Source: Branchinecta lynchi (Eukaryota > Arthropoda > Branchiopoda > Anostraca > Branchinectidae). From it: a DNA stretch of 64,000 nt. A model generated the notes under the pieces. It was given only the letters and a program-made list of their open reading frames with translations, made no database searches and was not told the origin of the DNA. Below, piece by piece: positions 20,695 to 32,065 of the stretch. Each line of letters opens with the position of its first letter. The first letter of the stretch is position 1. The translations under genes and the position numbers were made by a program. The stretch lies in assembly GCA_023053575.1 (NCBI GenBank), contig JAKZAP010000016.1:13286030-13350029 (forward strand), written 5' to 3'.

Positions 20695-23600
20695 CCTTTT
20701 AAAGGACCCCTCGCACTATTTACTCTTCAACTTACAGTATTTTTAAATTTTAAAATACTTTAAAATAGGCCATGCTTGCAACAGATAACCCACGGTTTTC
20801 ATGGCACTTGAGCTTACTCAAATGCCATATAGCGATTGTAATTTCTGTCCGTCAGTCGGTCTGTCGGTCCCGGTTTTGCTAGTTCGGGCACTTCCAGATA
20901 AGCTAGGACGATGAAACTTGGCAGGCATATCAGGAACTGGACCAGATTAAATTAGAAATACTCGCTTCCCCGATCCGACCATCTGGAGGGGAGTGGAGGG
21001 AGGGGGAATCCGGAAAAATGAGATATTTTTAGCTTACGAACAGGTTATCGGATCTTAATGAAACTTGATATATGGAAGGAACTCGTGTCTCAGACCCTCC
21101 ATTTTAAATCCAAACCGGATCCGGTGACATTGGGGGGAGTTGGAGGGGGAAACCGGAAATCTTGAAAAATACTTAGAGTGGAGGGATCCGGATGAAACTT
21201 GGTGGAAAGTACAAGCACAAGTCCTAGATACATGGCTGATATAACCGGAACGGGCCCGCTCACTTTGGGGGAGTTGGGGGGGGGGGAGAAGTCCGAATTT
21301 GTAGTGATCCCGCGAGTTCCGTGCTTCCTGATGTGCTGAGACGATGGAAATTGACAGGCATCTCTGGGACCCGACCAGATTAAATAGGAAATCGTCAATT
21401 CCCCGATTCGACCATCTGGGGGGGGGGGGGGGGGAGTGGAGGGAGGGGGAAGCCAAAATTTGAGGTATTTTTATCTTGCGAACGAGTCATCGGATCTTGA
21501 TGAAATTTTATATTTAGGATGACCTCGTGTCTCAGACGTCCCACTATAGATCCGGACCGGATCCGATGACACTGGGGGGAGTTGGAGGAGGGAACCGGAA
21601 ATCTTGAGAAACGCCTAGAGTGGAGGGATCGGGATGAAACTTGGTGGGAAGAACAAGCACAAGTCCTAGATACGTCATTGATATAAGCGGACCAGATCTA
21701 GGCACTCTGGGGGAGTTGGGGGGGGGGGTCCGGATTTCTAGCGATCCCGCGAGTTCGGCATACTTCCTGATGTGCTAGGGCGATAAAACTTGGCAGGTAT
21801 GTCAGGGACCCGAACAGGTTCACTTGAGAACAGCCGTTTCCCCAATCCGACCATACTGGGGGGAGTGGATGGATGGGGAGTCCGGAATCTAGTGGCGTGT
21901 ATAACTTTTGAACGGGTGATCGGATCTTGATGAAATTTTATATTTAGGATGACCTCGTGTCTCAGACATCCCACTTTAAATCCGGGTGGATCCGATGACA
22001 CTGGGGGGATTGGAGGAGGGAACCGGAAATTTTGAGAAACGCTTAGAGTGGAGGGATCGGGATGAAACTTGGTGGGAAAAACAAGCACAAGTCCTAGACA
22101 CGTCATTGACATAACCGGACCGGATCAGGGCACTGTGGGGGAGTTGGGGTCGGGGTCCGGATTTCTAGCGATCCCGCGAGTTCGGCATACTTCCTGATGT
22201 TCTAGGGCGATGAAACTTGGCAGGTATGTAAGGGATCCGAACATATTGACTTGAGAACAGCCGTTTCCCCGACCCGACCATCGTGGGGGGAGTGGGTGGA
22301 TGGGGAGTCGGGAATCTAGTGGCGTGCATAACTTTTGAACGGGTGATCGGATTTGAATGAAACTTGTCTGGTGAGCTATCGCCTCGGACGTTCAGTGTCA
22401 CGTCCGGGTCGGGTCCGATACCTGTGGGGATGGAGGGGGGGGGGGAACTCGAGAAACTCTAAAAGCAGAGGGATTGGGACGAAACTTAATGGATGGAACA
22501 AGCATTAGGCCTAGATGAAATTGAAGGAGCCAGATGGTTTCGGGGCTCTGTGGGGGGAGTTGGAGGGGTTTCCTGGAATTCCGGTAGTCGTGAGTTAGAA
22601 TAGTTCCAGATGTAAAACGACAACGAAACTTTGCAGGCATATTAGCGACCCGAATTATCTTGACTTAAGAACCTGACACAACATACCTTTGGAAACTTCC
22701 GTTCCTAGATCCGAGCATTTTTTGGGGAGCACGAGAAGAGAAATATGGAAATTGACTTCTATAAATTGCAAACGAGTGGTCTGATTCGAGTGAAACTTTA
22801 TGGGTGATACGAATCGATGGCCTCGACATGTAAAACATGCGTTCGAACCATATGCGACCACGATTAGGGGAATTGGGGGTGGGGGGACTTTTGACATGCA
22901 CAAAAACCAAACGGATGGACCGAATGAGATGCAAATTCGACAGTGCCGAGTTTATGCGGCCTAGATTTGTTATTTGGCGTCCGGGCCGAATTCCGCCAAG
23001 GTAGGGGGGGGGGGGTACTGGAAACTTGCAGATAGGCTAAGCTCCAATTTCAGTAAAACTTGATGGACAGGAATAGGGAATTAAGAGATTGGGCCCGAAC
23101 CGGCTCCGACAACGTTGGTGGGAGGGGGGGGGGTACCGGAACTTTCCAAAAATGCTCAGATTCGAGTGAAACTTGATAGATGGTATAAAGAAGATGCTTT
23201 AGGTGGTCGGTTTTTTATATTCCGAACCAGATTCGGCCACGGTAGGTCGAGATAGAGTGGGTACCGGAAATCGTGTAGCACGTCTAGGGATCAAACAAAT
23301 GGATTTATTGGGATGAAAGTTTGAACAGTCATGTCCATTTGCTACAGACAATCGAGACGATGCCGGAACTGCTCAGAAATGAGTGAAACTAAATATCCTA
23401 TTTCTATTTCCGAACCGCATTTTTGGATGGCGGGTGTATTTTGTGACGTTCTCATCTACTTTCTTGTACAGCCTACTCGTACAAGTGCCATATGAGCTCG
23501 TAGCTCTTGTTATCTGTTTTAAGCCTTTCCCGAGACCCGTTGAACTGTAGCGAAAGTAGGGAAAAATTTACATAACCGGTTTTCTGCTGGAAAAACTTCT

Positions 23601-23790
23601 TGCAGACAACCGTCGACAGCGTGATACACATCGAAGGTAGCAAAACACGGCGAGTGAGCACATCAGCGCGGCTTTGTTAGTGGGGGTTAGAATGTACCGT
23701 ACGAAATTAGGGTCTTCGGGTTTAGAAATATATGGAGTGATTATGGAAGTAGGTTGCGTTAGTATTATAGGTAAGACAGGTCTTTTAAGT
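20695..23790 (+). repeat. Family R repeat split by a 2.7-kb insertion
   Basis: 20695-20798 (AAAGGACCCCTCGCACTATT, AAATACTTTAAAA-like, AACCCACGGTTT) and 23512-23790 (CTGTTTTAAGCCTTTCCCGA, ATACACATCGAAGGTAGCAA, GTGATTATGGAAGTAGGTTG) are continuous in the copy at 56268-56620. Confidence 0.85.
20799..23511. mobile_element. Helentron-like insertion with ~435-bp higher-order tandem array
   Basis: Comparison with the empty repeat at 56268-56620 places the insertion here. It starts TCATGGCACTTGAG and ends GAGCTCGTAGCTCTTG. Subterminal ATGGCACTTG is inverted between the ends, and each end has a small hairpin (TTGAG/CTCAA, GAGCT/AGCTC). A CTGTCCGTCAGTCGGTCTGT tract lies at about 20845. The body repeats CCCGATCCGACCATC near 20967, 21403, 21840 and 22268. 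Each unit contains about three GATGAAACTTGG subunits of ~145 bp and several G runs. No target duplication is evident, as expected for this class. No protein domain was recognised. Confidence 0.75.
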
Positions 23791-23956
23791 ATCACGTTTC
23801 GCGAAAATATGGATTTGATGGATTTTAGAAAGACGAAAAATTTGGATGGGTCATAACAGATATATTCTCATAATGTTTAACTCAAGGATGCGCAAGCATA
23901 TTTTATCTGTTTTCAAAGTTCTGACAGTGTAGCAGATAAAAGTAAAAAAAAGGGTT

Positions 23957-24186
23957 TAGTTGCGTTTTTGCAGATACCATGGTATCTGAGACCACTGTAA
24001 CTGGATCTACAGTTAGTCGTTTTTGCAGTTACTGTGGTATCTGATACCACGGTGTAAAGTCGTTTTCACAGTTACCGTGGTATCTGAATATCAGATACCA
24101 CGGTACCTTGACAGATACCACGGTAAGTGGAAAAACACCCTTTGACCGTGGTATCAGATACTAAGGTATCAGCAAAAACGCAACTA
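23957..24186. mobile_element. Palindromic MITE with TAGTTGCGTTTTTGC ends
   Basis: The left end TAGTTGCGTTTTTGCAGATA is inverted at the right as TATCAGCAAAAACGCAACTA. The interior is a series of GATACCACGGTA / TACCGTGGTATC palindromes. A partial copy is at 7859-7980. Confidence 0.8.
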
Positions 24187-24393
24187 TTGTGTTGCCCTGG
24201 TCTGATTCTCGTCTCGAAAGCGCATCAGATTTCAACTTACTGTTTATGCCAAAAGAAAGCTGAACCAGTTTGCAGTAGGCTGATTCATGTTTGGTATTTT
24301 TTTTCGTTTCCGTTTCACTGTTTCGTAAGCAGTTCAAAAAACTAAGGCATTGGAATATTGAGAGAAGTATTCGAATAAGCGTACCTCTCCACA

Positions 24394-24620
24394 AAATCAA
24401 CGAAGAAACCAACGCAAATGGGGTTTGTAAAGGCCAACGAATATACTGAGATAAAAAGCGAATATTTCGGGAGGACGACTGCCTCCCTTCTTCAGCGCAG
24501 ACATAAAATTTTGAGGAAAAATGCCAAAACAAGGATGAAGATCAACAACCAAAAACAAACCAAAGCAAAAAACAAAAAAAAATCGAAAATTAAAACAAAA
24601 TTGAAAGAATTGAAAGCCTA
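24394..24620 (-). repeat. Family B repeat with hammerhead-like core, copy 1
   Basis: AAAATCAACGAAGAAACCAA, then AAGGCCAACGAATATACTGA and the minus-strand core at 24465-24495 (CTGAAGA, GGGAGG...CCTCCC hairpin, GAAA, TATTCGC). Then A-rich sequence. Almost the same sequence recurs at 24755-24990. Confidence 0.75.
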
Positions 24621-24717
24621 AAATAAAAACAGCAAACCACTCACCAATACCTGCGAATAATAATTACGAATGTTCTCGCTCAATACTGGCGAGTGACTAC
24701 AGTACTGGCGAAGATAA

Positions 24718-25060
24718 TTTCGTAAACCACATTGGCCTGATGTATCACAAAAAAATCAACGAAGAAACCAACGAAAATTGGGTTTGGAAAGGCCAACAAA
24801 TATGCTGAGATAAAAGGCGAATATTTCGGGAGGACAACCGCCCCCCTTCTTCAGCGCAGACAGAAAATTTTGAGGAAAAATGCCAAAACAAGGATGAAGA
24901 AGAACAACCAATAAAACCAAACCAAAGCAGAAAACCAACAAAAAACTGAAAATTAAAACAAAAATTGGAAGAATTGAAAGCCTAAAATAAACCCCATTTA
25001 CGTTGGTTTCTCCGTTGATTTTTTGTGATATGCCGGCCTATGTGGTTTACGAGTTTATCT
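24718..25060 (-). mobile_element. Family B element with inverted ends, copy 2
   Basis: CGTAAACCACATTGGCC and AAAATCAACGAAGAAACCAA at 24719-24770 recur inverted at 24992-25050 (TTGGTTTCTCCGTTGATTTT, GGCCTATGTGGTTTACG). The minus-strand core is at 24824-24854. The hairpin pair A-T of copy 1 is G-T here, so pairing is kept. Confidence 0.75.
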
Positions 25061-25070
25061 AAGCGTACCT

Positions 25071-25286
25071 CTACTGTACTGTACCAATCCCACTATTCCC
25101 CAACAGCAGGTTCGTCTCAATCCGGGAGTCAATTACCCTCCGACAGCGAATCGTAAAAATGTTTCCCCAGGCCAAGTCTGTATCACCCGCTGTGTTCTTT
25201 CCGGCCCTTTCCAAAGCCGCCGTGTATAAACCTAGTCCGTCGTTTGAATTAAGACATCTGCATTTCTGGGTCGTGTCAAGCTCCAA
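25071..25286 (-). CDS. Unrecognised 71-codon open frame with coding-like composition
   Basis: The minus-strand frame reads MELDTTQKCRCLNSNDGLGL, YTAALERAGKNTAGDTDLAW and GNIFTIRCRRVID, ending in TAG. Codon use is more balanced than in the surrounding AT-rich DNA, but there is no splice support, partner exon or known family. It may be a decayed gene or retroelement piece or chance. No function is proposed. Confidence 0.15.
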   Translation of the reverse strand: MELDTTQKCRCLNSNDGLGLYTAALERAGKNTAGDTDLAWGNIFTIRCRRVIDSRIETNLLLGNSGIGTVQ

Positions 25287-25737
25287 ACTGTCAGTTTAAC
25301 AAGGACTTCGTAAGAGACCCCCGGCGTGGACGACTGACCGGAGACCAGAAAGGGGTCCCGATTTGGTTGTTGGTTAACGACAGGCGTGGCAATTTTTCGG
25401 GACTCCTGTAATCTCAGAAATCGGAGGGTTTTTTTTTCCCGATTGTAAAATCATGGAATTTTTAGTCGTTTCTTTGCCTTTCTTGTCTACTGTTCTGGCC
25501 GGGCAGCTTCGTCGTTTTCTCTTTGATTTTGTTTTACTTTTTTTTCGAAAATGTATGGGGAGAACTTATTTGGTCACAATATCTTGATAAAGATATAAAT
25601 TTACCACCCACCCTTCCTGGCGGTAGTGAATGAAACCTCGCTGTCAGTCGCAAAATGGAAGAGTTTCGAATGAAAGTTGTTTATTTTAGCTTTCAGCTTT
25701 TTAGATATTTGTTCCAGAAATAGAACTCAGCACAAAT
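25287..25737. other. Unassigned stretch
   Basis: No exon recognised. AAATTTACCACCCACCCTTC at about 25599 recurs at 26333, so a short duplicated block brackets the LINE fragment between them. Confidence 0.35.
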
Positions 25738-26320
25738 TAATAGATTAGATTAGATTATATATGGGGTTTATTGGAAAAAAAATACTAAGAACTACAAAAC
25801 CCCCGAGAAGTGTACACTTGTTACGAGGTTTAACAAACCCCCTTTGAGATTAACCTACATAACACTATAATAAAGAAAGAAATAAGAAAAAGAGAGGAAG
25901 AGAAAAGAAAAAAAATAAACAAAACACTTACTCGGTTCCTGGTCGAACACCCAACAAACGAAAAATCTATACACTCCAAAATCCCGTCTCCAAAAACAAA
26001 CAAAACCAAATAAATAAATAAATAATAAATGATTAAATAAACATAACGGAATCGGGGCCAACCTGAGAACGACTCAAATCAACATAAAACGATTTAAAAC
26101 TCATATTGGTGGAGACAAAGGGTTTTAAGATCTCGACGGAACTCACACAAATTCTCTGACCTTCTTAACGATTCTGGCAATATATTCCATACAATCGGCC
26201 CAGCATGACGTAGTGAAAATAGTGACCTTGTGCTAACAACCTGTGGCATTCGTATGTCACTAGCATTACGCGTTGGATAGTTATGTACAGCACCTCCTGA
26301 TATAAACATATTCATAGAAG
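25738..26320 (-). pseudogene. LINE C-terminal ORF fragment, 3' UTR and AATCT tail
   Basis: The minus strand reads AVHNYPTRNASDIRMPQVVS, SLFSLRHAGPIVWNILPESL and FRRDLKTLCLHQYEF before the stop near 26094. Y.TR...D...P......S.....G...WN.LP.....F.R.L is the common end of LINE ORF2 proteins. The 3' end continues to an AATCTAATCTAATCT tail at about 25740. It is 5' truncated. Confidence 0.82.
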
Positions 26321-27008
26321 ATAGAAAGATAGAAATTTACCACCCACCCTTCTTGACAAGAACGAGGCAGGATATAGCCAGCCGGGTTGCTTTCCAGTAT
26401 GAAGGGGTAGTTCGGAAGGAGAGGATGATAGCCGAGCCTATCTCAATTTCTATTGTGTTGTTCATTGCCCGATAAAGATTGAGCGGACAGTTGCTTCAGA
26501 CGTGTCGTTTTTTGTTTTCTTTACGGATAGCTGTATAAATAAATATGTCCGACTTTTGAAGCAACACCGGTGTCCGACATACACCCAGTCCTCACGAGTC
26601 AGCATCCCCTCCTTTCTACTAACTAGCCTGAATCCAGCGTCTGCTTCGGAAGGATGCAAACCCCTCGAAATTTGTCGGCGCTTTTGAATCTTTTCTTTGC
26701 TCATTCCATCATTATCGGTGACGTATTTAATTGTGACCGGACGGTTTCAATTTCGAAGACTATTCGCGATTCGTTCCGCTGGGTCTGTCCGGAACCGTGC
26801 GGAATCTTTGCTTGAGCACCTTCTGTAAATTTGCGGTAATACACGGATGGCTCTTGTCCCGAGCTGTCCAGCTGTTCGCAAAGCTATGAAAATTTGTTTA
26901 CATTTTACAACCCCCACAGATACCACCGGTCCTTTTGAAGAAGATGTCAAGTTTCCGTAGTCATTTAACCAGTTTTAAACCAGCGTCCGTCCCATATGTT
27001 GGCTAACC
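26321..27008. other. Unassigned stretch
   Basis: Open frames of 60-80 codons on both strands without recognisable similarity. No element ends. Confidence 0.3.
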
Positions 27009-27011
27009 TTA

Positions 27012-27277
27012 AGGCGTTTTCCCGTTACAATCCAGATTGACGATTCACAATCCGGATTCTCAAAAATGCGTTTTCTCGGATAATCCAGATTATGAAAAAC
27101 TATTTTCTGTGACAATCTGACAATCCGGATTCGTGCTTGGATTGTCGATTCGAGAATCTTGCAACGGAGCAAGATCGTCGGATCGTCGTTTGTACAATCT
27201 GGGACTGTAGATTCGCTGTTTCTCTGATGAATCAGTTATCTAGGATTATAATCCGGGATTGTCGCGGAAAAACGCCT
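27012..27277. mobile_element. Harbinger-like MITE C (TTA target duplication)
   Basis: AGGCGTTTTCCCG at the left and GGAAAAACGCCT at the right, flanked by TTA (27009-27011, 27278-27280). The interior repeats CAATCCGGATT-type palindromes. A 3-bp T-W-A duplication fits the PIF/Harbinger superfamily. Confidence 0.75.
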
Positions 27278-27280
27278 TTA

Positions 27281-28790
27281 GTGCCTTGCCAGTAGCCAGG
27301 GAGATGAAAACCCTTCGGAAAAAAAACATAATATGACACCCTAATCTGGTGGAGGGGAAGCCCCTTGAAAGCTGGGGCAGAGCCACCTGAGTCCGGGTAT
27401 AGCTGTTGCCACTTGGTTGAGTAGTCCGCATCCTTACTGTTTAAATAATTCACCTGTTTTAGCGCCATGGTTACCTTACCCGTTATCAGTCCCCGGGAGA
27501 AGGCATGAACGGCTTACCGCAGCTTCTTGATTGCTCTTCCAGTATAGACTTTTAGGAAGTCCTAGCTCTGTTTGGAACCGGATAGAAGGGTCGGTCATTT
27601 CGGTAATTTTATGAGTCCCAGAACCCTCTGTTGGCTGTTCTCTCTCGGCCACACATGCGGCTATCTCTTCCCATTTGGCTAAAATGGGGGGAGTTGGTAT
27701 ATTGTGCGTTTGACCCAACCTAGAAGTGTATGTAATTCTTTTGCTATGTATAACGGCCCTAGTTGGCCGGATTAGATTCAAATAAATAATAATAATAATG
27801 ATTTAATAACTTGTTATGTGTTCTTGATTGCCAACTTTGGACGTTTTTCGTCCGGATGAAGATCTTTTAGCATCTGTCACAGAATTGGTTTTGCTTTTTC
27901 CGCTGCCGAACAGAAACCAGTAGGAAGTTTATAGGACAAGTGGACACAGAGCCCTAAAAGGCAGACAACCGTACAGGGGTTCCGTTGTAGGAATGCGCCC
28001 CAACTCGGATAAGGGCTAGACCCAATTGTGTTTAGTGATTGTTGATGGAAATTTATGAGGTGTCGGTAATTCTAAAGCGTTTAAGCAGCCGACAGATGCA
28101 CATTGTCATTTGGCGCGTACGATGCTAATCTGAAAGAAAACGAGACTGTTTTGTACTGGTTCGCTTCAAGCTGCAGCGTAGAGAACTGAAAGAATTTCCC
28201 AAAAAAAAAGAGAATTTTAAGGTGAAGGAATTGGGTAATTGTGGGGAGGTGATACAAAAAAGAATTATCGAGTATTATTTTCTTGCATAGGCTAGACTTC
28301 ATCTGTTTGTATGCATTTTTGTCACAGGCACAATATAAAGGTCTACGTAAAGTTACTGGATTTTAGTGATGGTTCAGGGAGTTGCAGACACCTCCGGCGT
28401 AAATGGTTGAGTGAGAAAATCCAATCGGCAATTATTTAACGCGGTTCTCATAATTTTATGGTGGCGACTGTTAGCCACTTCCGTTCGATTCGAAAACACT
28501 TATTAAGCTTTTAAAACTAAGCATTATTTTTATGGTGTAGGAATTGAGGAATCAGCACTAACGTTCTTTTGGCAAACATCTGGTGTGGAAATAAAAATAA
28601 GATTTGGGCTTGATAGCGTGCGTTCTTTATAAAAACAAATTATTTCACCATTTCTCCATTATCCTTTGGTCCACCAGTCAGATAACGGAAGTCACGGCGG
28701 AGCAATGACGCGTCCTGGTTATCGTAGGAATTGAACTGTCAGGCGGTACCTATATAGTCTCACATTATGTTAGGTCAAACGGTTCGTTTC
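27281..28790. other. Unassigned stretch
   Basis: Contains several overlapping short frames, some of which could be an eroded retroelement ending in AATAATAATAATAAT near 27785. No exon supported. Confidence 0.3.
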
Positions 28791-28850
28791 CTGGCGGGGG
28801 GTTACTCACCCCCAAAATGGCTGTACAGTATGTGCCCAGGGAGGCTTCGA
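28791..28850. repeat. Family P fragment
   Basis: GGGGGGTTACTCACCCCCAA, ATGGCTGTACAGTATGTGCC and CAGGGAGGCT match the left half of the 8699-9018 element. Confidence 0.6.
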
Positions 28851-29324
28851 TCTTGTCTTTTCCAGCAGCTTCGATTGTAAAGGTACTGAAAATGTCTCGT
28901 CCTTTATTTCCAAGTCAGATCAGCAGGAAATAGCATTGGATATTTTCTGGCTTCCCACTGAGAGGTCCTTGAAACATCAGGGTTACATGATTCTTGAACC
29001 TTGTCCGTGCCTCTTTGAGGTTGTCACTTGTCCAGTCCATTGTGGGGTATGGGTCGTTGGTTTCCATGTTGTTTTTTAAAGGGCTTCTGGCACTCCCGTC
29101 CAGAGACCATTTACTCTTCGCTGTTGTGTCCCCCAGTCAACCAACGGGTTTTCTACAAGCTAACAAGAGATTTCCTTCGTTTTATTGCATGGAAGTTTTT
29201 CCCTGATTGTTAATTGACAACCGCTCCAGTCCTTCTTTTCAGTGTCCAGATTCTTTTCGAGTCCAGCGAGTTCAGTTTTAATTCAATTCATTTTAATTTT
29301 AACATTCTTAAGCTAAATACCCGG
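28851..29324. other. Unassigned stretch
   Basis: No features recognised. Confidence 0.3.
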
Positions 29325-29397
29325 TTTTTGCGACGAAAATCTCGGCGATGGTCGATGTCGCCTCAGTGTGAACGTCTGTGTGAACCTAGGGTTATTC
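29325..29397 (-). repeat. Fragment of the CCCTA-ended MITE
   Basis: The reverse complement has CCCTAGGTTCACACAGACGT, TCACACTGAGGCGACATCG and CCGAGATTTTCGTCGC, matching the first 75 bp of the element at 55298-55643. Confidence 0.7.
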
Positions 29398-29731
29398 TCT
29401 CCGGAAGATGATTCCCACACCTTCACACCCGAATTCCTCACACAAAACCCTACTCTTGACGACTCTCCAATATCAATCACCAGCAAACTAGCATTTCTCG
29501 TCTCATACTCGTGCTAATATGCATGATCAACATAAAAGTTTAAAATACGGTGGGAACAGTTCGTTCAGACTCTTATATACAAATACTCTAATCTGGTGTT
29601 GAGTTATCTTTTTTACTGGGAAAACACATAACGACTTAGAACAATTAACCTCAAAATCAAATTACGATATGTAAATGTATTCTCATCTTATTTTGTTGTT
29701 TTAAGTAGTGTAACATTTTTGTTTGTTTTAG
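29398..29731. other. Intron 2 end, unassigned
   Basis: AT-rich sequence leading to the exon 3 acceptor. No element recognised. Confidence 0.35.
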
Positions 29732-29850
29732 ATTTGAGCTTCCAGTGTCTTGGAGACTGGGAGGGTCAACGCGGAGAAAGATATATTGCCCTACTGGATA
29801 CCCAAGAACCTCAGAAGGGGGAGGAGCTAAGGCCGAGATATAGATGCGGG
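29732..29850 (+). CDS. Exon 3 of the DUF7042/7043-type protein
   Basis: The acceptor is GTTTGTTTTAG and the donor is GTGAGT at 29851. Two bases complete the Asp codon from exon 2, then 39 codons follow and the exon ends in phase 0. It reads LSFQCLGDWEG, ERYIALLDT and LRPRYRCG. FQCLGDW.G...RYIAL.D....RYRC is the part of the family that directly follows the CRFGD motif of exon 2, so the 16.6-kb intron between them is real. The bases around the donor (TGCGGG then GTGAGT) also start each unit of a tandem array that occupies the first kilobase of the intron. Confidence 0.92.
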
Positions 29851-30915
29851 GTGAGTTATTACTTCGACACTTTATTAGGCAAACAGAAAGCTTAGAACCT
29901 AGTGACGGTCATTAGTACAATAGTAACAATTATGACTATAAATATTCCTTCAGCCACAAGTTGACTGCGAATCATTGATAGTGCAAAACGGATACATCAG
30001 CTGAATTTTATTAGAGCTATATTTCGGCCCTCCTTAGCAAGGGTCCTCTTCAGGCTCAAAGCCGCTCAAATTGAAAAAAAACGAGTCAGCTTCGTAAAAC
30101 TAGTCGATTTTTTCAAAACTTTTTCCTTCTTGAGCGGCTTTGAGCCTGAAGAGGACACTTGCCAACAAGGACCGAAGTCTAGCATTAACAAAACTCAGCT
30201 GTGGGGTGAGTTGTTATTTCGACACTTTATTAGGCAAACAGAAAGCTTAGAATCTAGTCACGGTCATTAGTACAATAGTAACAATTATGACTATAAATAT
30301 TCCTTCAGCCACAAGTTGACTGCGAATCATTGATAGTGCAAAACGGATACGTCAGCTGATTTTTATGAGAGCTATATTTCGGCCCTCCTTAGCAAGGGTC
30401 CTCTTCAGGCTCAAAGCCGCTCAAATTGAAAACGAGTCAACGTTGTAAAACTAGTCGATTTTTTCAAAACTTTTTCCTTCTTGAGCGGCTTTGAGCCTGA
30501 AGAGAACCCTTGCCAAGAAGGGCCGAAGTCTAGCATTAAGAAAACTCAGCTGTGGGGTGAGTCATTACTTCAACGCTTTATTAGGCAAACAGAAAGCTTA
30601 GAACCTAGTCACGGTCATTAGTACAATAGTAACAATTATGACTATAAATATTCCTTCAGCCACAAGTTGACTGCGAATCATATTTGATAGCGAAACGGAT
30701 ACGTCAGCTGATTTTTATTAGAGCTATATTCGGCCCTCCTTAGCAAAGGTCCTCTTCAGGCTCAAAGCCGCTCAAATTGAAAACGAGTCAACTTCGTAAA
30801 ACTAGTCGATTTTTTCCAAACTTTTTCCTTCTTGAGCGGCTTTGAGCCTGAAGAGAACCCTTGCCAAGAAGGGCCGAAGTCTAGCATTAAGAAAACTCAC
30901 CTGTGGGGTGAGTCA
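29846..30915 (+). repeat. ~352-bp tandem array starting at the exon 3 donor and carrying family A palindromes
   Basis: GGGTGAGT occurs at the true donor (GT at 29851) and again with GT at 30206, 30557 and 30908, 351-355 bp apart. Each unit continues with CGACACTTTATTAGGCAAAC (or close), AACAATTATGACTATAAATA, then a family A palindrome with cores on the minus strand (CTGAAGA...GAAA) and decayed cores on the plus strand (GAAG for GAAA). The last unit diverges after 30960. Confidence 0.9.
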
Positions 30916-31039
30916 TTACTTCAACACTTTATTAGGCAAACAGAAAGCTTAGAACCAAGCCACCGGTCAACTTTCTCAATTGTTACAATAGTAACAATTA
31001 TAGTTACATTTGCCACTGATCAGAAATTACAAGACAAAA

Positions 31040-31400
31040 AAAAAGCTTATAATAATAATAATAATAATAATTTATTGGAAAAAAAGCCTAATACGGCCAT
31101 ACAACAGATTCCTGAAGCGCCAACAACAATTTATAATACTAATAATGAAACACAAACTATTTTCTTCGTTTCATTGCATTCAAAACAAAAGAAACTACCT
31201 CACGGATTACACTTTTATTTGTCGACTTTAAGATACCAGGGAAGAGATTTATATTTATTTGACCGTTGTACAACATTTTATTTCCTTAGTTCCTTATTGA
31301 CTTCCTCAATTTATTCAACACGCCTTTTGCTTCATCCGACCTTTCTGATTCCCTCTTTGCTGTTTCAAATTTGTATGTTTCAGCGATGGGTATATTTGAC
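31040..31400 (-). mobile_element. LINE-like 3' end with (TAA)n
   Basis: AATAATAATAATAATAATTT, then ATTGGAAAAAAAGCCTAATA on the plus strand is the inverse of a LINE 3' end and tail. No protein is readable on the minus strand. Confidence 0.4.
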
Positions 31401-31409
31401 CTTGTAATT

Positions 31410-31790
31410 AAATGCTCCTTCAGCCTAAGCTGACTGGGAATCATATTTAAAATATGATTCAAAACGGGAAAAAATCAATTAGGATATTTTTCAGCATTAT
31501 TTCGACCCTTCTTGGCAAGGGTCCTCGTCAGGCTGTCGAATGTCAGGGAAAACATTGACGAAGAAACGAACTTGCACACTGCAAACCTTCAAAAGAAAAA
31601 AAAAGAAAAAGAACCTGCAACATTGCAGATTTCTTACTTCCCCACGTTATCCTTGACGTTCCAATATCCTGACGAGGACCCTTGCCAAGAAGGGCCGAAA
31701 TATCGCCACCAGAGCATCGTAGCTGACGTATCTGTTTTACGCATTGTTTGAATATATGTTTCCCAGTCAGCTTGGGCTGAAGGAGTATTT
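31410..31790. mobile_element. Palindromic family A variant with CTGACGA cores
   Basis: Ends TTCAGCCTAAGCTGACTGGG and, inverted, CAGTCAGCTTGGGCTGAA. The minus core at about 31505-31537 and the plus core at 31669-31700 both read CTGACGA, hairpin, GAAA. The middle is A-rich. Confidence 0.75.
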
Positions 31791-32065
31791 AAGAATCCTC
31801 TTGAGGCTGTCGTTTGAAGAAATGAACCTGGAATAGAAAATAGCGAAAAATATGCTGATGGTATAGCAACAATAAATATAATCAGGAAGAAGAAGAACAA
31901 ATGACGTAATCGTTAAAACAAGCATATTTATTATATAAAGTCTTCTCACTTTGCTGCTATCCGGATGAATCTCGCTAAATTTTTAATTACCCTGAAATAT
32001 TTGTTATCCATTAACCTAATTAGCCCACCCTCCTCTAAAGTTTTCTCTTGAAAAAAGATATCCTA

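Noticed and set aside
30832..31407. Longest open frame in the window (191 codons, +)
   Set aside because: It starts in a family A repeat, runs through an AAT microsatellite giving a poly-Asn run, and ends in a LINE 3' region. It is assembled from repeats, not a gene.
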